Positions 4,173-7,383 of a stretch of 7,383 nucleotides of DNA are shown here, piece by piece (position 1 is the first letter of the stretch; the number at the start of each line of letters is the position of its first letter). The stretch spans positions 1-7,383 of the forward strand of contig JAIRVA010000073.1 in the NCBI GenBank assembly GCA_031254155.1, given 5' to 3'. The position numbers were made by a program, and so were the translations under genes. The notes beneath the pieces were generated by a model that saw only the letters and a program-made list of their open reading frames with translations, was not told where the DNA came from and did no database searches. This DNA is from Propionibacteriaceae bacterium. Its GTDB lineage: Bacteria; Actinomycetota; Actinomycetes; Propionibacteriales; Propionibacteriaceae.

Positions 4173-7100
4173 GAGTCCGGTGAGGGGGCGGAGGTCCAGG
4201 CCGCGCCGGAGGCCGCGGTCGTGGTGGATCCGGCGCCCGAGCCGGTGGCGGCCGCGCCGGCGGCGGAGCCCGTACCCGTACCTGAACCTGCCCCGGCACG
4301 CGCACCGGCTCCGGCACCCGAGCCTGCCCCGGCCCCGGCCGAGCCAGACCCCGCACCGGCACCAGCGGCCGAGCCGGCACCGGCGACGGAACCGGCGGCC
4401 GAGACCCCGCCAGCGGAAGCCCCGCCAGCGGCGGCACCGTCGGCTGATGTGCCGGTGGCACCTCCGGCGGTGGTACCGCCGGACAATAAGTCGGTCATAC
4501 CCGCTGACGTGGCGGCGAGCCGGACGGCCGACGCGCCGACCAGCGTACCCGCGGACGTACCGTCTGCCACCGCGCCCGTGACGACCGCGGCGCCCGCGGG
4601 GAAGGCGGACTTGGTGTTGGTGACAAAGGGAACGGTGACAGCCTCAGGACCAGGCGGCTCGACGGTGGCCGGCGATGTGATCCGTTTCGACTTCACGGTG
4701 ACAAACGCGGGCAGCGTGCCCGCTGACAAGGTTGCCATCAAAGCCAAGATCGGGGGCAAAGGCGCCCCCCTGGCGGTGAAGTCGGGCGCGGCGGCGGTAG
4801 CGTGCCCGAACACGGTTGAAGCGGGCGGAAAGCTGGAGTGCTGGTCGGAATACAAGGTGACCGCGGCCGACCTGGCGGCGGGTACGGTGAGCATCGAAGC
4901 GACCGTCGACGGCAAGGGCCTGGCCCCGGTCAAGTCGGCGCCAGTCGAGAGCGGCGTCGCGGGACCGACGGTCGTGGAGTTGGTACAGGCGACACCGACG
5001 GCGTCGGCAACTCCCGAAGTCAAGGTCCCCGAAGGCGAGGTCGTGATCGGGGATACCCCGACAGCCGACCCTACGAAGGTACCGGAAAGCACTCCCACAA
5101 CCCCCGTGGCGACCCCAGATGACGGTACGCCGTCAGCCGCTGAGACCACGCCGTCGGGCGAGGAGACTACCGTACCCTCGGATGAGGCTACGCCCGCGCT
5201 CATTACGGACACGCCAACGGGGAGTACGCCGACGGACACACCTTCGGAGTCGGATGATGCTGATGGTTCTGGAACTGGGTCGTCGCCCGTAGCTCTGCTG
5301 GGAGGGAGCCCAGATGAGTCGTCCGCGCCGAGCGAGGAGGGGGTGTCATCCGATTTGCCAGTCACCGGCCTTTCTGAGGATCTCAGTGATCTCGGTGCTG
5401 GTTTAGAACTAGTCGGGCTTAGTGACCCGCTGCCGTTGGGATTGGCGGGGGAGGTACTGACTATTGAATCGGTGTCAACGACGGCAACGATGAACAGTTT
5501 AGACCAAGCGGTTACTTTCACGGTGAAGGTCAAGAATACGGGTTCTGTCGCGTTGTCAGGCGTCCAGCTCGTAAATCTGACCGCTCGTATGACGCAGAGG
5601 TGCACGCCTGTCACTCTGCCTGCTGCAAGTGTGGCGAACCCTTCAGAGGCGATTTGTACGTTAACGTACTACCCGACTCAAGAAGACATCGACAACGGTA
5701 CATTTACGTTTGACGCGTCCGCTATTGGGATGTACCTGCTGGATGGTGAGACGGTTGTTGAGGAGTCTGGTTCGGTAAAGGTTACGGCCGATGCCAATCA
5801 AAAGCCCGGTTTGTCGGTGGTGGCGGCCGTGAGCCCATCCCAGATCAATGCCGCCCCCGATCAGGCGACTTTCACGTACACGATCACCAACACGGGGAAC
5901 GTGACTGTGAAAGACATTGCCCTTGCGCTCACGCAACAAGGCAATGGTACGTGGGGTCCGTTGAACTGTACTTATCCGGATGTGAGCGGGGTGCTCGCGC
6001 TGGGGCAGTCCGCGGTTTGTACTGTGTTGTATACATCGAACGCAGCCGACTTCTCGCAGAAGAGCGATTACCTTCACACTGGGATCACGAGCGTCGCCAG
6101 CGTCACTGGCAGTACGGCAGCTGGAAGCGTTACGGCGCAGGCCTCCGCAATGGTGAATGTCGAAGACCCTTATGTGACGATGTCCAAGTCTGCGCAGACG
6201 ACAGTCACTTTGGGTAGTGATGGTGCTGCGACCATCACGATCACCTACACATTTGTACTGACGGCGGTGACTAATGGTGTCATCAAGGAATTGGGGATTA
6301 TTGACAAAATGTTCGGTGACGGCCCATCGCCCGACATCACGTGCGGGGCGGGTACTAATGGCAGTATGCAGTTGTCTCAGGCGAGCACGACCTGCACGGC
6401 AACTCATACTGTTTCCTCGTCCGACTATGGAACGTTCATTGATGATTACGGCAACTTGCTTAATGTGGCTGTTGCGCAAGGTACTCATCCCAACGGGGAC
6501 CCCCGGTCGGCTCTCGCGACGGCAAGCACTAACACGGTAATCGCGCATATTGACCTGCGCAAATCTGTCTCTCCTGACCGAGTGGCTGCGACGGGTGGCA
6601 AGGTCACGTACACCTTCGAGGTACGAAACACTGGCTTGGTGTCTTTGGAGAACGTGACTATCAATGATCCTGACATCGGATTGTCGGCCGCCGCTTGTGT
6701 GGGTAATCTACCTGCCGATGGTGTTTGGCACACATGCACGGCTGAATACATGGTTACGCCAGATGACCTCTTCTTGGACAATTCATTCACGAACCACGCC
6801 ATGGCAAGCGGTGAGTACCTTCTCGCCACAACGAGTGGGACGAAGTCAATGAAGGTGACATCCCAAGAAGCGACGGCGACGGTCACCGCCGACCCGCCGA
6901 CTTCTCAGTTGACGTTGAGCAAGCAGTCCGACCCTGGCAATGGGGGCGTTGTTCAACCCGGCGGCACCATTATTTATGCGCTAACGGCGACTAATGGCGG
7001 CCAAGTTCCGCTGACGGTTACCATCCACGATGATCTGCAAGACGTTTTTAACTATGCTTCGCTGGACGGGGGTTCATTGTCGGCGAAGATCAATGATGTT

Positions 7101-7383
7101 GCCGCAACCCCCCCCTCGGTAGCGGGTAATAATCTGACGTGGGTAGGGTTTCTAGATCCTGGGGAGCAGCTGGTAATCACGTATTCAGTGACTGTGAAGA
7201 CTGCGGCGGAAGAGCCAGGTATTTACGGCCGGTCGCTCACCAACTCGGCGTCAGGAACCGGGCAATACGCCAGTTCGGGCGGGTTTACGGCCGTTGTGGA
7301 TCCGTGTACAGACCAGGTCTGCAGCACAACTGTGCGCACGCCACCGTCGTTGGCGGTGACGAAGTATGGCGAGTTCCGCGCGG
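4077..7383 (+). CDS. Large secreted surface protein with Pro/Ala stalk and tandem DUF7507/DUF11-like Ig-fold domains (N-terminal 1102 residues, runs off right edge)
   Basis: The frame is open without a stop from ATG 4077 to the window end. Order: signal peptide 1-32 (basic MTKSSRRWF, hydrophobic core, likely cut WASA|ES); Pro/Ala/Glu-rich stalk about 40-175; first Ig-like domain about 177-291; Thr/Ser/Pro/acidic spacer about 295-455; then Ig-like domains near 459-576, 577-698, 699-823, 824-942 and 943-1088, and the start of another at about 1091 (SLAVTKYGEF). The first five domains share a DUF7507-like pattern: an F-V-N-TG strand, a Cys, then a second Cys in a C-x-x-x-Y/H motif followed by a conserved D. 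Domain 943-1088 is closer to DUF11 (NGGQVPLTVTIHDDL, TYSVTVK). Such proteins are usually anchored to the cell wall or form fibrils; the C-terminus with any LPXTG anchor is not visible. The role is probably adhesion or surface structure, by inference. Codon use becomes much more AT-rich after about 5250. Confidence 0.92.
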   Translation, partial: MTKSSRRWFAGLAICLSIGMLGSYAGGGWASAESGEGAEVQAAPEAAVVVDPAPEPVAAAPAAEPVPVPEPAPARAPAPAPEPAPAPAEPDPAPAPAAEPAPATEPAAETPPAEAPPAAAPSADVPVAPPAVVPPDNKSVIPADVAASRTADAPTSVPADVPSATAPVTTAAPAGKADLVLVTKGTVTASGPGGSTVAGDVIRFDFTVTNAGSVPADKVAIKAKIGGKGAPLAVKSGAAAVACPNTVEAGGKLECWSEYKVTAADLAAGTVSIEATVDGKGLAPVKSAPVESGVAGPTVVELVQATPTASATPEVKVPEGEVVIGDTPTADPTKVPESTPTTPVATPDDGTPSAAETTPSGEETTVPSDEATPALITDTPTGSTPTDTPSESDDADGSGTGSSPVALLGGSPDESSAPSEEGVSSDLPVTGLSEDLSDLGAGLELVGLSDPLPLGLAGEVLTIESVSTTATMNSLDQAVTFTVKVKNTGSVALSGVQLVNLTARMTQRCTPVTLPAASVANPSEAICTLTYYPTQEDIDNGTFTFDASAIGMYLLDGETVVEESGSVKVTADANQKPGLSVVAAVSPSQINAAPDQATFTYTITNTGNVTVKDIALALTQQGNGTWGPLNCTYPDVSGVLALGQSAVCTVLYTSNAADFSQKSDYLHTGITSVASVTGSTAAGSVTAQASAMVNVEDPYVTMSKSAQTTVTLGSDGAATITITYTFVLTAVTNGVIKELGIIDKMFGDGPSPDITCGAGTNGSMQLSQASTTCTATHTVSSSDYGTFIDDYGNLLNVAVAQGTHPNGDPRSALATASTNTVIAHIDLRKSVSPDRVAATGGKVTYTFEVRNTGLVSLENVTINDPDIGLSAAACVGNLPADGVWHTCTAEYMVTPDDLFLDNSFTNHAMASGEYLLATTSGTKSMKVTSQEATATVTADPPTSQLTLSKQSDPGNGGVVQPGGTIIYALTATNGGQVPLTVTIHDDLQDVFNYASLDGGSLSAKINDVAATPPSVAGNNLTWVGFLDPGEQLVITYSVTVKTAAEEPGIYGRSLTNSASGTGQYASSGGFTAVVDPCTDQVCSTTVRTPPSLAVTKYGEFRA
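4180..4602 (+). repeat. Pro/Ala/Glu-rich low-complexity stalk
   Basis: About 140 residues dominated by Pro, Ala, Glu and Val, with recurrent P-A-P, E-P-A and A-P-E-P units (about residues 35-175). GC reaches 87% at 4201-4260. Such regions are extended, wall-spanning linkers in Gram-positive surface proteins. The composition also opens long false frames on the minus strand. Confidence 0.85.
4960..5442 (+). repeat. Thr/Ser/Pro and acidic spacer in the surface protein
   Basis: About residues 295-455 are rich in Thr-Pro, Glu, Asp and Ser (for example TPTASATPEV, STPTTPVATP, TPTGSTPTDTP), then Ser/Gly/Asp-rich without aromatic residues. It is likely an unstructured, possibly glycosylated linker between the first Ig-like domain and the main domain series. 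The switch to AT-rich synonymous codons happens along this linker. Confidence 0.75.
5451..7346 (+). repeat. Tandem Ig-like (DUF7507/DUF11) domain series, protein-level repeats
   Basis: Five successive domains of about 118-146 residues begin at 5451, 5805, 6171, 6546 and 6903. The first four carry two Cys flanking a short variable segment: for example LNCTYPD...AVCTVLYTS in the second and AACVGNL...HTCTAEYMVT in the fourth. The conserved N-T-G in strand B-C (KNTGSV, TNTGNV, RNTGLV, TNGGQV) recurs in four of the five. DNA identity between units is low, so these are old duplications or independently acquired domains, not recent copies. Cys pairing into disulfides is an inference. Confidence 0.8.

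Noticed and set aside
4043..5614. 523-codon minus-strand open frame rich in Ser, Ala, Gly and Thr
   Set aside because: It is a mirror of the Pro/Ala- and Thr-rich codons of the plus-strand surface protein, which has a Shine-Dalgarno, a signal peptide and recognisable domains. GC-rich repeats keep the opposite strand open.
5661..6548. 295-codon minus-strand open frame within the surface-protein gene
   Set aside because: Arg/His/Ser-rich without motifs, and antisense to well-formed Ig-like domains that continue through it.

Overview
The window reads as chromosomal DNA of a high-GC Gram-positive bacterium (Actinomycetota). The evidence is GC-rich coding with mostly G/C third positions, a HypB of the actinobacterial type with a His-rich N-terminus and an extended FGGECHLDA metal site, an actinobacterial M20 peptidase, and a secreted repeat protein of the DUF7507/DUF11 class. 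I cannot name the genus. Both edge genes run off the window: hypF at the left and the surface protein at the right.

Left part (1-2256): a [NiFe]-hydrogenase maturation locus. hypF (minus strand, GTG start at 1054) is transcribed away from hypA-hypB (plus strand, 1137-1475 and 1477-2256). HypF makes the CN ligand precursor, and HypA and HypB deliver nickel. hypA and hypB are separated by one base and probably translationally coupled. Overlapping -10-like hexamers on opposite strands lie in the 82-bp gap between hypF and hypA. HypB has Gln in place of the invariant Walker A Lys.

Middle (2257-2568): no intact gene. A decayed minus-strand fragment resembles the C-terminal half of an AAA_14/DUF4143-type ATPase, with a large internal deletion and frame change. 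Next to it are three 23-bp tandem units sharing the core CCGGATTTGC.

2569-3873: a minus-strand M20-family metallopeptidase with all expected metal and catalytic residues. A TAGAAT hexamer sits 6 nt before its ATG, which suggests a leaderless mRNA.

3874-4076: the control region between the peptidase and the next gene, which are divergent. It holds four 14-mers spaced exactly 22 bp apart plus an inverted copy, and looks like an operator array.

Right part (4077-7383): one open frame of at least 1102 codons encoding a secreted surface protein. It has a signal peptide, a Pro/Ala/Glu-rich stalk, one Ig-like domain, a Thr/Ser/Pro/acidic spacer and then a tandem series of DUF7507/DUF11-like domains. 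Synonymous codon choice shifts from GC-rich to much more AT-rich around 5250-5450, inside this gene. Long open frames on the opposite strand here are shadows. GTAC is strikingly frequent across the whole window.
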